This document shows positions 9,518 through 19,396 of a stretch of DNA of 64,000 nucleotides, piece by piece. The stretch is from assembly GCA_937139155.1 (NCBI GenBank), contig CAKZPI010000024.1, positions 1 to 64,000 on the forward strand. Reading direction: 5' to 3'. The notes beneath the pieces were generated by a model. That model was not told the origin of the DNA, searched no databases, and saw only the letters and a list, made by a program, of their open reading frames with translations. A program made the position numbers and the translations under genes. How positions within the stretch are numbered: position 1 is the first letter of the stretch; each line of letters begins with the position of its first letter. This stretch comes from an uncultured Flavobacteriales bacterium (GTDB lineage Bacteria > Bacteroidota > Bacteroidia > Flavobacteriales > JBLHRE01).

Positions 9518-10555
9518 ATGCCAAAAAAGAAACGACATCATTACATCCCAAAATTCTACCTAAAAAGGTTTTCTACCAACAATGAAGGCAAGCACATAGG
9601 ATTATACAATCATGCCAATGGAATATTCGTACAGAAAGCCTCTTTGAAACAACAAGCATATGAGAATTTCCTGTATGGAGAAGATCCTGAAATAGAGGAT
9701 GCACTGGCTGTTATGGAAGATACAGTGGCCAAACTTTTCTACTACTGGACGGAAGATAAATTACTCATTCCACCACCTCCTGAAACTAATGGTTTTAAGC
9801 TGTTAAAGCAGTTTATTCTGTTCCAATCTTTTAGGACTCCAAAGTCTGGAGAAAACCTAATGGAATCGCTCAATCACAATTTAAAAGCTGTTGCAAAGGA
9901 CATTGAACCTGAACTATGGAAACATTTAGAAAAAGGTGGGAGGTTAGTTCATGAAAACCCCGTTTTACTCATGCTCCTTAACTCCATTAAGCATCAAAAA
10001 CTTTTGGATTTTCTGGATTGTCGTTTTTTGGTTAACCTATCCTCATTACCCTTCATCTCTTCAGATGCACCTGTAGTTTATTACAATCAACTGATGGAGC
10101 AAACAGGGAATTATATAGGTGCTACCGGACTTGTAGCAAAGGGCCTTCAAATCTTTTATCCCATTCATCCCAGGTTAATGATATGCCTATATGATTCAAA
10201 AGTTTATGATTTTGGTGATGGTTATGAGAACTGCTGTTCAACAGAATCAATTGAAGAAGTACACCAAGTGAATGGTCTTCAACTAATCAATAGTAAATCG
10301 CAAGTCTTTTTTGACGAATCTATATCGGAAGAATATGTTACAGAACTCAGTAATCACTTTCTTGAATACAGAAAGACTGCCAAAAACATCAATAAGGTTA
10401 TCAGGCAAGAGGCTCGAAAGTTCCTGTTCATGAGTTCAGAAGATCCTCATATTAACCTGCAATTAGACTTTTTTACTCTGAAAGTGAACCCCAAAAGTTT
10501 TGAAGGAGAATTTGCTCCAGCAAGGCATTCTTCTCTAAAGCATACCAAAGATTAG
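9518..10555 (+). CDS. DUF4238 domain-containing protein
   Basis: 'RHHYIPKFYLKRFSTNNEGKHIGLYN' and 'FISSDAPVVYYN' are DUF4238 hallmarks. Confidence 0.88.
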   Translation: MPKKKRHHYIPKFYLKRFSTNNEGKHIGLYNHANGIFVQKASLKQQAYENFLYGEDPEIEDALAVMEDTVAKLFYYWTEDKLLIPPPPETNGFKLLKQFILFQSFRTPKSGENLMESLNHNLKAVAKDIEPELWKHLEKGGRLVHENPVLLMLLNSIKHQKLLDFLDCRFLVNLSSLPFISSDAPVVYYNQLMEQTGNYIGATGLVAKGLQIFYPIHPRLMICLYDSKVYDFGDGYENCCSTESIEEVHQVNGLQLINSKSQVFFDESISEEYVTELSNHFLEYRKTAKNINKVIRQEARKFLFMSSEDPHINLQLDFFTLKVNPKSFEGEFAPARHSSLKHTKD

Positions 10556-10671
10556 GGAGGTTTTCAAAGTTGGATCAATCCCAAGATTTCCAATAAACGC
10601 AAACTTATAAACACGTCATATAATCTTATCTTCCAATTCGGCTAATATCCTTGTGCCCCCAGCAGGTACTT

Positions 10672-10702
10672 TTTGAAAACTCAAGACCTTTCCTTATTTT
10701 TG
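10672..10702 (+). promoter_or_regulatory. Bacteroidota-type promoter TTTG-N19-TATTTTTG
   Basis: TTTG at 10672-10675, TATTTTTG (TAnnTTTG) at 10695-10702, 19-nt spacer. Confidence 0.6.
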
Positions 10703-10707
10703 CCACC

Positions 10708-11031
10708 GTGAAATGGCTGTGCTACATATTGTCAATTTATTTTTTGGGGCTTTCGTTCATCAGCTGTGCGGACGGTCTTACAAATAGCGTTTCTACTGAA
10801 GATCAGCAGATAGTGATGAGCAGTGATTCCCACTCCGGTCACGATCACGGCTCATCTTCCAATGACTTATGCAATCCAATTTGCTCCTGCCATTGCTGCC
10901 ATGTTCATGTCATCTTTCCCAATGCAATGAGTGCAGCCAGTCAAATTGGCAATCAGTCTCATTATCCTTCTTATCATCAAAATTTCGAAAGCCTCGATCT
11001 CTTCGAGCTTTTTATTCCTCCGAGAGCCTAA
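10708..11031 (+). CDS. DUF6660-like small secreted/lipoprotein, Cys/His-rich
   Basis: GTG start at 10708 directly gives signal peptide 'VKWLCYILSIYFLGLSFISC'; 'DLCNPICSCHCCHVHV' motif; upstream of RND metal efflux genes. Confidence 0.72.
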   Translation: MKWLCYILSIYFLGLSFISCADGLTNSVSTEDQQIVMSSDSHSGHDHGSSSNDLCNPICSCHCCHVHVIFPNAMSAASQIGNQSHYPSYHQNFESLDLFELFIPPRA

Positions 11032-11180
11032 TCCCAGGCAACTTCAGGATAGTTATGTCTTTGCAGCTTCTTAGCGGAGCTGTATAAACGGCTATTTCAA
11101 TAATCCTGATTTCATAAGCCTTTTTTATCCGGCCGGAAACGGCATTTTCCACAACAAGATTTTTAGTTCAAAAAAGTCAG

Positions 11181-11324
11181 TTGAATAAAAAGAAAAAAAG
11201 GACAAGGAAGAAAGTTACCTGGCAAGAAGTACTGAAGTGGTTCTTTATTGCCATTGCTTGTATCGTCCTGCTCTTAGCCACTATTGAGCGGGTACATCAC
11301 TATTTCACTGTCCATTTAAAATAA
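11181..11324 (+). CDS. 47-aa single-TM small protein upstream of the CusA fusion (not in supplied ORF track)
   Basis: TTG start at 11181; my translation: MNKKKKRTRKKVTWQEVLKWFFIAIACIVLLLATIERVHHYFTVHLK*, stop TAA 11322-11324. Confidence 0.5.
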   Translation: MNKKKKRTRKKVTWQEVLKWFFIAIACIVLLLATIERVHHYFTVHLK

Positions 11325-11336
11325 CATGAAAGCATT

Positions 11337-14300
11337 ATGATTAACAAGATCATTTCCTTCTCCATAAGGAATAAATTCATTGTGGGCTTGCTTACGCTGG
11401 CCCTTATTGGGGTAGGAATATACTCCATGTCCACGGTCAATCTGGGCTCCGTCCCGGATATTACCAATAACCAGGTGCAGGTGATGACCGTTTCCCAAAA
11501 CCTGGCTACCGAGGATATAGAACAATTCGTCACCTACCCGGTCGAGTTGGCCATGGGAAATCTTCCCGGAGTGACAGAAATTCGTTCTGTTTCGCGCTTC
11601 GGTCTTTCCGTAGTAACCATCGTTTTTGAGGACGAAATGGGTATTTACAAACCCCGTCAACTGGTACAGGAAAAACTAAACGAGGTACGTGATAAAATCC
11701 CGGAAAAGTTTGGAAGCCCTTCCATGGGGCCCATTACAACAGGTTTGGGAGAAATTTACCAATATACTATAAAGCCCAAGCCAGGCTATGATACAGTTTA
11801 TACCCCTACTGAACTTCGAACAATTCAGGATTGGATTGTAAAACGCCAAATGACTTTGGTGGATGGTGTGGTAGATGTCAATGCTTTTGGAGGTAAAATC
11901 AAACAATATGAAATCGCCATAAATCCGGAAAAATTAAACGCCATCAATGTATCCATCTCTGAGGTCTTTGATGCTTTGCAGCGGAACAATGTAAATACCG
12001 GGGGTGCCTATATTGAAAGAAACAATATGGCCAACTTCATCCGGGGTGAAGGGCTGGTGCGTTCACTGGATGACATTAGGGAAATCGTTATCAAAAATGA
12101 AAACGGTATTCCCATAACCATTGGTGATGTGGCCGAAAAGGTTCATTTCGGCAATCAGGTACGTTATGGTGCCTTTACCCAGGATGGCCAGGAAGCCGTG
12201 GGGGGTATGGTGTTGATGTTAAAAGGCTCAAACCCCAATGAGGTTATCCAAAACGTGCAGGAACGTATGGAGAAGGTTCAAAAATCCCTTCCTGAAGGAT
12301 TGGAAATAAAGCCGTTCCTGGACCGTAGTGAATTGATAGAACGCACAACCAGCACGGTGACAACGAATCTCGTTGAAGGTGCGCTGATTGTGATTTTTGC
12401 TTTGGTGCTACTTCTTGGAAGTCTGAGGGGAGGCATTATCACTGCTACCACTATTCCGCTTTCATTGCTTTTTGCATTTATTCTCATGAAGCAGTTTAAT
12501 GTTTGGGCCAACCTGATGAGTTTGGGAGCTATTGACTTTGGGATCATCATAGACGGTGCGGTGATCATCATTGAAGGCACGGTGTATGAAATCCAGAAAC
12601 GCATACGCTCCGGAAAAATTAAGTTCAACCAGGGCGTAATGGATGAGGTAGCTTATGAGTCCGGGAGTACCATGATGGGATCGGCATTTTTCGGACAGAT
12701 TATCATCCTCATTGTTTTCGCTCCTATACTGTTCCTCACCGGTGTGGAAGGCAAAATGTTCCAGCCCATGGCCTACACCTTTGGCTTCGCCATGATTGGG
12801 GCCATATTCCTGTGCCTGACCTATGTTCCCATGATGTCGGCTCTATTTATGAAACCCATCCAAAACCAAAAGAACTGGTTTGGCCGGTTTGAACGCTGGT
12901 TGGAAAAGGTGAGTGACAAAATCATTGGGGGTATTCAAAAAGCTTACCTGCCCATGCTGAAAGGAGCACTTCGTTTTAAAGCAATTGTGATTATTGTGGC
13001 AATTGTCCTGCTAGGTATAGCCGGTTTTACCTTTTCCCGGATGGGAGGCGAGTTTGTGCCGCAGTTGGATGAAGGGGATATTGCGATGCAGGCATTGATC
13101 CGGCCGGGAAGCGGCTTAAGTGAATCCATTGAGGTATCCGAAAAAATTGAGAATCTGCTACTTGAGAATTTTCCTGAGATAAAAACAGCCGTAGCGAGAA
13201 TCGGTGTGGCTGATATTCCTACTGACCCGATGCCGATGGATATTGCCGATATGTTCATCATCCTTGAAAAAGATATGGACAAATGGACTTCCGCGGAGAC
13301 GAAAGAAGAGTTGATAGCTGAAATCAAAACATTGCTTGAACGGGAACTTACTGGCGTAAACCTGGTTTTCAGCCAGCCCGTAGAACTGAGGTTTAACGAG
13401 TTGCTCACAGGGGTGAGAGAAGACGTGGCTGTCAAGCTTTATGGTGAAGATCTGGATATACTTGCGCAAAAAGCGGAGGAAATGAGTGAGATCATTCAGA
13501 CTATTCCGGGCGTAGGTGATGTAAATCCTGAACGAACTTCCGGACTGCCACAAATGACCGTGCAATATAATCGGAAGAAAATTGCACAGTATGGCCTGGA
13601 TATTCAAAAACTCAATGAGTATGTAAGTGCGGCTTTTGCCGGAGGAGTTGCCGGGGTGATTTTTGAAGGAGAAAAACGCTTTGACATGGTCATACGCTTT
13701 GATGAGACCCATCGCAGGAGCATAGATGACCTGCGTACCTTATATATTGACTTACCCGATGGCACACAAGTACCTATTAAAGAAGTAGCTGACATCAATT
13801 ATATACCGGGTCCGATGCAGATTTCCCGCGACAATACTTTCCGCAGGACCTACGTGGGTGTTAACACCAGGGGGCGTGATGTAGAGTCTGTGGTAAACGA
13901 CATTCAGAAAAAGTTGGATGCCGAATTGGATTTACCACCGGGCTACTACATTACTTATGGAGGAGAATTTGAAAACCTGCAAAGGGCTAAAAGCAGATTG
14001 ATGATTGTGGTGCCTATTGCGCTCTTCCTGATATTCGTGCTGCTATATTTTGCCCTCCAGTCATTCTCGCAATCCATTATGATCTACATGGCTATTCCCC
14101 TGGCAGCTATTGGGGGTGTATTTGCCCTATGGATTAGAGACATGCCCTTTAGTATTTCAGCGGGTGTGGGCTTTATCGTGCTTTTTGGAGTAGCGGTGTT
14201 AAATGGCCTGGTACTGATCAACCGATTCAATTCTCTGAAAGAAAAAGGGGTGACCAGTATTAAAGACCGAATTCTTACCGGGACCAAAGAGCGGATCAGG

Positions 14301-15749
14301 CCCATTATGCTGACAGCAACCACCGATATTTTCGGCTTTCTGCCCATGGCATTTTCAGCATCTGCCGGAGCAGAAGTGCAAAGGCCTTTAGCTACTGTGG
14401 TGATTGGCGGGATGCTTACCGCGACTTTGCTTACGCTTGTAGTGCTGCCGGTGCTTTACACTTTTGTAGAAAAACGGGGCGAAAAGAAAAAGGGAAAACA
14501 AGGAAATAGATTAGCTCTAAATGCCATTGTGCTGCTTATAGGCTTAGGCAGCATCTTTGGGTTCTCCAATGAAGCCAGTGCCCAGGGAATAAACCCTGAT
14601 ACCTTACAAACTATAACCTTGGAGGAAGCCCAAAATCGGGCTACAGAGTATTTCCCTCAGATCAAGGCTAAAAAACTGCAAATAAAAAGTGAAGAAGCAC
14701 TGAAGAAAACGGCCTGGGATTTTGGAAATACCCAAATCTTCACAGGAGCGGAAGAAATAAGCAACAACACTGATGGAGTTTATACCCGAATAGGGGTTCA
14801 GCAGCAGAGAATAGATGTCTTTGGCATAGCTCCGCGTCTGCGACTTCAAAAAGAGCGCGTAGCACTTGCCGAAAGCTCCCTTGATCTGACATTCACAGAG
14901 CTTAGGCGGGAAGTAAAATTAGCCTGGGGACAGGTTTATACCGCCAAAAATACCTATCAGGTATATAAGCGTTTGGATTCGCTCTTTACAGATATTGAAC
15001 GAGCGGCAAATGTGAGATTGGAAGTAGAAGAAACTTCTAAACTGGCTTACTTGGCTACTAAAAATCAGGCCAATGAAGTGCGCATCCAAAAAGAACAGGC
15101 CTATCGCAATTATCTGGGCGCTTTGCAGCGGCTCAATTTGTGGCTGGTAAGCGATACCCTTTATACCGTGCCGGATGTGCCTAGTGAGCAGTTGACCGGA
15201 ATACTGAATTTTGAAATGGATTCCCTAAGCACCCACCCTTTGCTCAATGTCTATCAACAGCAAATAGAAGTGGCCGATGCGAGGATAAAAGAAAGAAGAT
15301 CGGAGTTTTTGCCCAAGTTACAGGGGCAATATGGCTGGCAGGAAGTTGGCGGGCAAACCGGGTTTTACACCTATCAGGTAGGCATACAGATCCCCCTGTT
15401 TTTTGGCCCAGAGCTTGGCCGTGCGCAAGAGGCTAAAATACAGCGCGAAATAGCCTCAGAAAACCTGCGGCAAAACGAGCTTCAACTCAATGCCGGATAC
15501 CAATCCATGCGGGAAGAATTCCTAAAGTGGCGGAACTCATGGATTTACTATCGCGACCAGGCCCTGCCCCTGGCCCAGGAGCAAAGAACCGGAGCAATTA
15601 CTGCTTATCGCGAAGGGGCCATTGACTATGTGACCTTCCTGCAAAACATCAGGGACGCGATCCGCATAGAAGTGGACTCCTGGAATGCCTTTGGCAATTA
15701 CCTGGATAGCCGCTATGAACTCGAATACTATTTACAAACATCAAACTAA
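11337..15749 (+). CDS. CusA/CzcA heavy-metal RND transporter fused to a C-terminal TolC-like outer membrane factor domain
   Basis: 1470 aa; N-terminal ~1040 aa HME-RND; second signal-like segment 'LNAIVLLIGLGSIFGFSNEASAQG' followed by OEP-type coiled-coil sequence to the C-terminus. Confidence 0.93.
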   Translation: MINKIISFSIRNKFIVGLLTLALIGVGIYSMSTVNLGSVPDITNNQVQVMTVSQNLATEDIEQFVTYPVELAMGNLPGVTEIRSVSRFGLSVVTIVFEDEMGIYKPRQLVQEKLNEVRDKIPEKFGSPSMGPITTGLGEIYQYTIKPKPGYDTVYTPTELRTIQDWIVKRQMTLVDGVVDVNAFGGKIKQYEIAINPEKLNAINVSISEVFDALQRNNVNTGGAYIERNNMANFIRGEGLVRSLDDIREIVIKNENGIPITIGDVAEKVHFGNQVRYGAFTQDGQEAVGGMVLMLKGSNPNEVIQNVQERMEKVQKSLPEGLEIKPFLDRSELIERTTSTVTTNLVEGALIVIFALVLLLGSLRGGIITATTIPLSLLFAFILMKQFNVWANLMSLGAIDFGIIIDGAVIIIEGTVYEIQKRIRSGKIKFNQGVMDEVAYESGSTMMGSAFFGQIIILIVFAPILFLTGVEGKMFQPMAYTFGFAMIGAIFLCLTYVPMMSALFMKPIQNQKNWFGRFERWLEKVSDKIIGGIQKAYLPMLKGALRFKAIVIIVAIVLLGIAGFTFSRMGGEFVPQLDEGDIAMQALIRPGSGLSESIEVSEKIENLLLENFPEIKTAVARIGVADIPTDPMPMDIADMFIILEKDMDKWTSAETKEELIAEIKTLLERELTGVNLVFSQPVELRFNELLTGVREDVAVKLYGEDLDILAQKAEEMSEIIQTIPGVGDVNPERTSGLPQMTVQYNRKKIAQYGLDIQKLNEYVSAAFAGGVAGVIFEGEKRFDMVIRFDETHRRSIDDLRTLYIDLPDGTQVPIKEVADINYIPGPMQISRDNTFRRTYVGVNTRGRDVESVVNDIQKKLDAELDLPPGYYITYGGEFENLQRAKSRLMIVVPIALFLIFVLLYFALQSFSQSIMIYMAIPLAAIGGVFALWIRDMPFSISAGVGFIVLFGVAVLNGLVLINRFNSLKEKGVTSIKDRILTGTKERIRPIMLTATTDIFGFLPMAFSASAGAEVQRPLATVVIGGMLTATLLTLVVLPVLYTFVEKRGEKKKGKQGNRLALNAIVLLIGLGSIFGFSNEASAQGINPDTLQTITLEEAQNRATEYFPQIKAKKLQIKSEEALKKTAWDFGNTQIFTGAEEISNNTDGVYTRIGVQQQRIDVFGIAPRLRLQKERVALAESSLDLTFTELRREVKLAWGQVYTAKNTYQVYKRLDSLFTDIERAANVRLEVEETSKLAYLATKNQANEVRIQKEQAYRNYLGALQRLNLWLVSDTLYTVPDVPSEQLTGILNFEMDSLSTHPLLNVYQQQIEVADARIKERRSEFLPKLQGQYGWQEVGGQTGFYTYQVGIQIPLFFGPELGRAQEAKIQREIASENLRQNELQLNAGYQSMREEFLKWRNSWIYYRDQALPLAQEQRTGAITAYREGAIDYVTFLQNIRDAIRIEVDSWNAFGNYLDSRYELEYYLQTSN

Positions 15750-15776
15750 AACCGGAAACGGATAAAAATAAACGAC

Positions 15777-17018
15777 ATGAAAAATCAGATCATAAAATTA
15801 TTTGCACTGGTATTTATAGCAGGTTTTGTTTCGGCCTGTGGCAACAATACAGAAGACGATGGGCACGATCACCAGGAAGGCGAGCAACACGGATCGCACG
15901 AAGGTCACAATGAAGAAGGCGGACACGAAGGCCACGGTGAAGAAGGTATGGGTGAAGTTCATTTATCCAATCTCAAATTTGAAAGCCTGGGAATGCAGGT
16001 GGATACCCTCCCATCCCGGCCCATGTCAGGAATAGTTGAGGCCAATGGACAGTTAGAGGTGCCGCCTCAACATGAAGCCACGGTTACCGCGATTGTGGGA
16101 GGAAACATCACTTCCATTAAGGTGATCGAAGGGGATAAAATCAACAAAGGTGAGGTGTTGGCATATCTGTCCCACCCGGATCTCACTGAAATTCAAACGA
16201 AATACATTACAGCATACAACAGGAGTGAATACCTGGAGCAGGAATACAACCGCCAAAAAAGGCTGTACGAAGAAGAGATAGGTTCGGGCAAAACCTTTCA
16301 GGAAACCAAGTCTGACTATTTTTCTATAAAGGGAGAAGTAAAAGGTTACGAAGCCCAACTGCGGCAATTGAACCTGAATGTGGATAAAATCAGAAATGGA
16401 GATGTGTATGAGCAGGTGCCGGTGGTGAGCCCCATAGATGGCTACATCGAGAAAGTATTGATCCAGGTGGGCCAATACATCCAGCCGCAAACGGGAATGT
16501 TCAAAATTGTCAATACCAAACATATACATGCCGACCTGATGGTATTTGAAAAGGATGTCCACAAAGTAAAAGAAGGTCAGGAAATTTCGTTTACCGTGGA
16601 GTCTGTCCCGGGTTCCCGTCTTACTGCCAAAATTTATTCGGTGGGGAAGCAATTCGAGCAAAACCCAAAAGCGGTTCATGTCCATGCAGAAATTGACCAA
16701 AAGAAGGAATTCCTGATACCGGGCATGTACATCAATGGGAAAATTCACACTGACAGTAAAACTGTTAATGCCCTGCCTGAAAGTGCCATCATTGAGGAAG
16801 AAGGCAAGCCCTATATCTTCATTGCCGAGCAACACAACGAAGATGGCGAGACGGAGTGGGCCTTTAAACCGGTGGAAATACGTACCGGCATTTCCGATGA
16901 AGGTTGGGTGGAAATAAATCTGCTCGAACCGCTTCCTGAAAACGCAAAAGTAGCGTGGAACAACGCCTACTACCTTATTTCAGAGATGAAGAAAAGCCAG
17001 ACATCACATAGTCATTGA
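15777..17018 (+). CDS. RND efflux periplasmic adaptor subunit (CusB/HlyD-like), His-rich lipoprotein
   Basis: Lipobox 'GFVSACGNN', His-rich N-terminus, HlyD-like 'VTAIVGGNITSIKVIEGDKINKGEVLAYLSHPDL'. Confidence 0.92.
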   Translation: MKNQIIKLFALVFIAGFVSACGNNTEDDGHDHQEGEQHGSHEGHNEEGGHEGHGEEGMGEVHLSNLKFESLGMQVDTLPSRPMSGIVEANGQLEVPPQHEATVTAIVGGNITSIKVIEGDKINKGEVLAYLSHPDLTEIQTKYITAYNRSEYLEQEYNRQKRLYEEEIGSGKTFQETKSDYFSIKGEVKGYEAQLRQLNLNVDKIRNGDVYEQVPVVSPIDGYIEKVLIQVGQYIQPQTGMFKIVNTKHIHADLMVFEKDVHKVKEGQEISFTVESVPGSRLTAKIYSVGKQFEQNPKAVHVHAEIDQKKEFLIPGMYINGKIHTDSKTVNALPESAIIEEEGKPYIFIAEQHNEDGETEWAFKPVEIRTGISDEGWVEINLLEPLPENAKVAWNNAYYLISEMKKSQTSHSH

Positions 17019-17099
17019 TTAAGTTGGCAAAAGGCGGTTGGCTGAAAATATGCCAACTGGCCCTTACCACTTTTAATTAAAAATCAAAAAACTAATAGC

Positions 17100-17429
17100 A
17101 TGAAAGAAATCAAAGCATTTATTAAACCGAAAAAAGTACAAGTAGTGGTAAAGTCTCTGCGGGATGCAGGGTTCGAAAGTGTAACCTTATCCAAAGGAGA
17201 AGGTACGGGAGCTTATAAAGATCCTGATGCATCACCTTCCCTTGACTTTCATTTTACCGATAGCCCGGTGGTAAAACTGGAACTCGTATGCCAAAATGAA
17301 GAAATGGAAAAAGCAGTTCAGTTGATTATTGGCAAGGCCAAAACACCAGAGCAGGGCGATGGGATTATCTATGTTTCTGAAATAGAGGATGCGTATCGGA
17401 TAAAGACGGGTGAGTCGATCAGAAAATAG
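17100..17429 (+). CDS. P-II family signalling protein
   Basis: 'MKEIKAFIKPKKVQVVVKSLRDAGFESVTLSKGEGTG...GDGIIYVSEIEDAYRIKTGE' matches PII fold hallmarks. Confidence 0.9.
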   Translation: MKEIKAFIKPKKVQVVVKSLRDAGFESVTLSKGEGTGAYKDPDASPSLDFHFTDSPVVKLELVCQNEEMEKAVQLIIGKAKTPEQGDGIIYVSEIEDAYRIKTGESIRK

Positions 17430-17557
17430 CACTAAAGCGATATGAAGTGGTTATTGCTACCGGTTGAAATGGAAACGGTAGGTGATAGTGGGATATGCCA
17501 GCAACAATGAATTGCACAGATACAGACTTTATTTGAAACCCATCAAAAGCTATTAAA

Positions 17558-17914
17558 ATGATACAGTTACTGGAAACAAAAAAGGAAAACTTGATTGCCG
17601 CTGAAATCAGTGGTAAGATCACCAAAAAAGACGTAGAAAAAATCCATCCGCTGATTCATACCATCATCGATAAGGGCCATGAGGTAGATTTCTACTTTGA
17701 ACTGGAAGACTTTCACGGCTACGAGCTGGAAGGTTTATGGGAAGACCTAAAGACAGATGCCGCACATTTATCAGATTATGGCAAAATGGCATTTGTAGGA
17801 GATAAAAAATGGCAGGAATGGGCGGCCAAAGCCACAGATTTGTTTACGGGTTCAGAAGTCAAATATTTTGACCTTCAGGATAAGGAAGAGGCGAAGGAAT
17901 GGATCGGTCAATAG
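17558..17914 (+). CDS. STAS/SpoIIAA-like protein
   Basis: 'KITKKDVEKIHPLIHTIIDKGHEVDFYFELEDFHGYELEGLWEDLK...KMAFVGDKKWQEW' typical SpoIIAA-like. Confidence 0.88.
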   Translation: MIQLLETKKENLIAAEISGKITKKDVEKIHPLIHTIIDKGHEVDFYFELEDFHGYELEGLWEDLKTDAAHLSDYGKMAFVGDKKWQEWAAKATDLFTGSEVKYFDLQDKEEAKEWIGQ

Positions 17915-19275
17915 AAAATAGCAACTCCGGATTAGCATATATCAGAGAGACTGCCCGTAAGTTTCTGGACAGGGAGACCACCGGAGGATTGCTTCTGATT
18001 GGCGCAACTATTATTGCCCTGGTGCTGGGCAATTCCCCTTGGGCAGATGCTTACCACCACTATCTGAAAGACGAATTTCTCTTTGAATTATCCGAACATT
18101 TTTCTTTTGGTCTGACCATCGAAGAATGGATCAATGACGGGCTGATGGCCATATTCTTTCTGGTGGCCGGCATGGAACTGAAGCGGGAAATAATGGTGGG
18201 CGAATTGTCGTCATTCAAAAAAGCTTCTATGCCGCTCATGGGAGCAATCGGAGGAATGGTTTTACCCGCACTGATTTTCGCAAGTTTTAACTACGGTACC
18301 GAAAATATCAAGGGCTGGGGAATCCCTATGGCTACCGATATAGCCTATTCTTTGGGCATCATTGGCCTGTTGGGTAAACGGGTACCTGCTCAGCTTAAAA
18401 TCTTTTTGGTGGCGCTGGCCATAGCGGATGATTTGGGGGCAATACTCGTTATTGCACTCTTTTACAGCAATGAGCTTAGTGGGCTGTACTTAAGCGCTGG
18501 TGGAGGCGTATTCATCCTATTGCTACTGTTAAACCGTTTTGGGGTAAAAAACCTCTTCTGGTACAGTGTGGGAGGAGTCGCTTTATGGTATTGCTTCCTG
18601 AATTCAGGCATTCACCCGACCATAGCAGGGGTGCTTTTCGCTGTAAACATACCTGTAAAACCCAAATTGGACAGTAAGGTTTTAAAGGAGCGTACCGTTC
18701 ATAATATCCAAGCATTAGAAGAAACAGATATTGAAAACCTTGACCCCATGCAGGATAAGCGCCAAGGACAGATACTGAAAACTATTAAAAAAGACACGGA
18801 AAACGCCAGGCCACCATTGCTCAGGTTAGAAAACAGTTTAATTGATTTTAATGCCTTTTTCATTATCCCGGTTTTTGCCATTGCCAATGCAGGTGTAAAA
18901 CTGGATGTCGGGTTTATGGAAGTGGTTTCGGGCTCTCTTGGGCTTGGTATTTTATTAGGGCTTGCCGTGGGTAAAGTTGCCGGTATTGGATTGTTCGCAT
19001 TTATCGGTCAGAAATTAGGTATTGCAGAACTGCATCCTTCATTGAAATGGCGGCATATTATTGGTATGGGCATGATAGCCGGTATAGGGTTCACCATGTC
19101 ACTGTTTATTACCAACCTGGCATTTGACAATCCTGAGATTATCAAGGTATCCAAAATCAGTATTTTAATGGCTTCTCTAATTGCTGCTATAGGTGGTGTC
19201 ATTACTTTGGTGATCGGCACGAAGCAGAATAACTATAAGGAGACTGAAAGTTATAATCATTCTGAAAATGAATAA
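17899..19275 (+). CDS. nhaA: Na+/H+ antiporter NhaA
   Basis: 'GGLLLIGATIIALVLGNSPWADAYHH', 'GWGIPMATDIAYSLGIIGLLG', 'ALAIADDLGAILVIALFYS'. Confidence 0.96.
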   Translation: MDRSIENSNSGLAYIRETARKFLDRETTGGLLLIGATIIALVLGNSPWADAYHHYLKDEFLFELSEHFSFGLTIEEWINDGLMAIFFLVAGMELKREIMVGELSSFKKASMPLMGAIGGMVLPALIFASFNYGTENIKGWGIPMATDIAYSLGIIGLLGKRVPAQLKIFLVALAIADDLGAILVIALFYSNELSGLYLSAGGGVFILLLLLNRFGVKNLFWYSVGGVALWYCFLNSGIHPTIAGVLFAVNIPVKPKLDSKVLKERTVHNIQALEETDIENLDPMQDKRQGQILKTIKKDTENARPPLLRLENSLIDFNAFFIIPVFAIANAGVKLDVGFMEVVSGSLGLGILLGLAVGKVAGIGLFAFIGQKLGIAELHPSLKWRHIIGMGMIAGIGFTMSLFITNLAFDNPEIIKVSKISILMASLIAAIGGVITLVIGTKQNNYKETESYNHSENE

Positions 19276-19396
19276 TCCTGATGTTTTCAATGTGCCACTT
19301 CGCAAACCCATATAAATATCCCGGTATATTCAACCACTAATTGTATTATAGATATCAAAATGCAAGAATGTTTAAACAGACTATACAAATTCAATT

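Noticed and set aside
12944-13712. Antisense ORFs of 163 and 184 aa
   Set aside because: Shadow ORFs within the RND pump gene
16053-16835. 260-aa antisense ORF
   Set aside because: Fully inside the adaptor CDS on the opposite strand; no motif, typical shadow ORF
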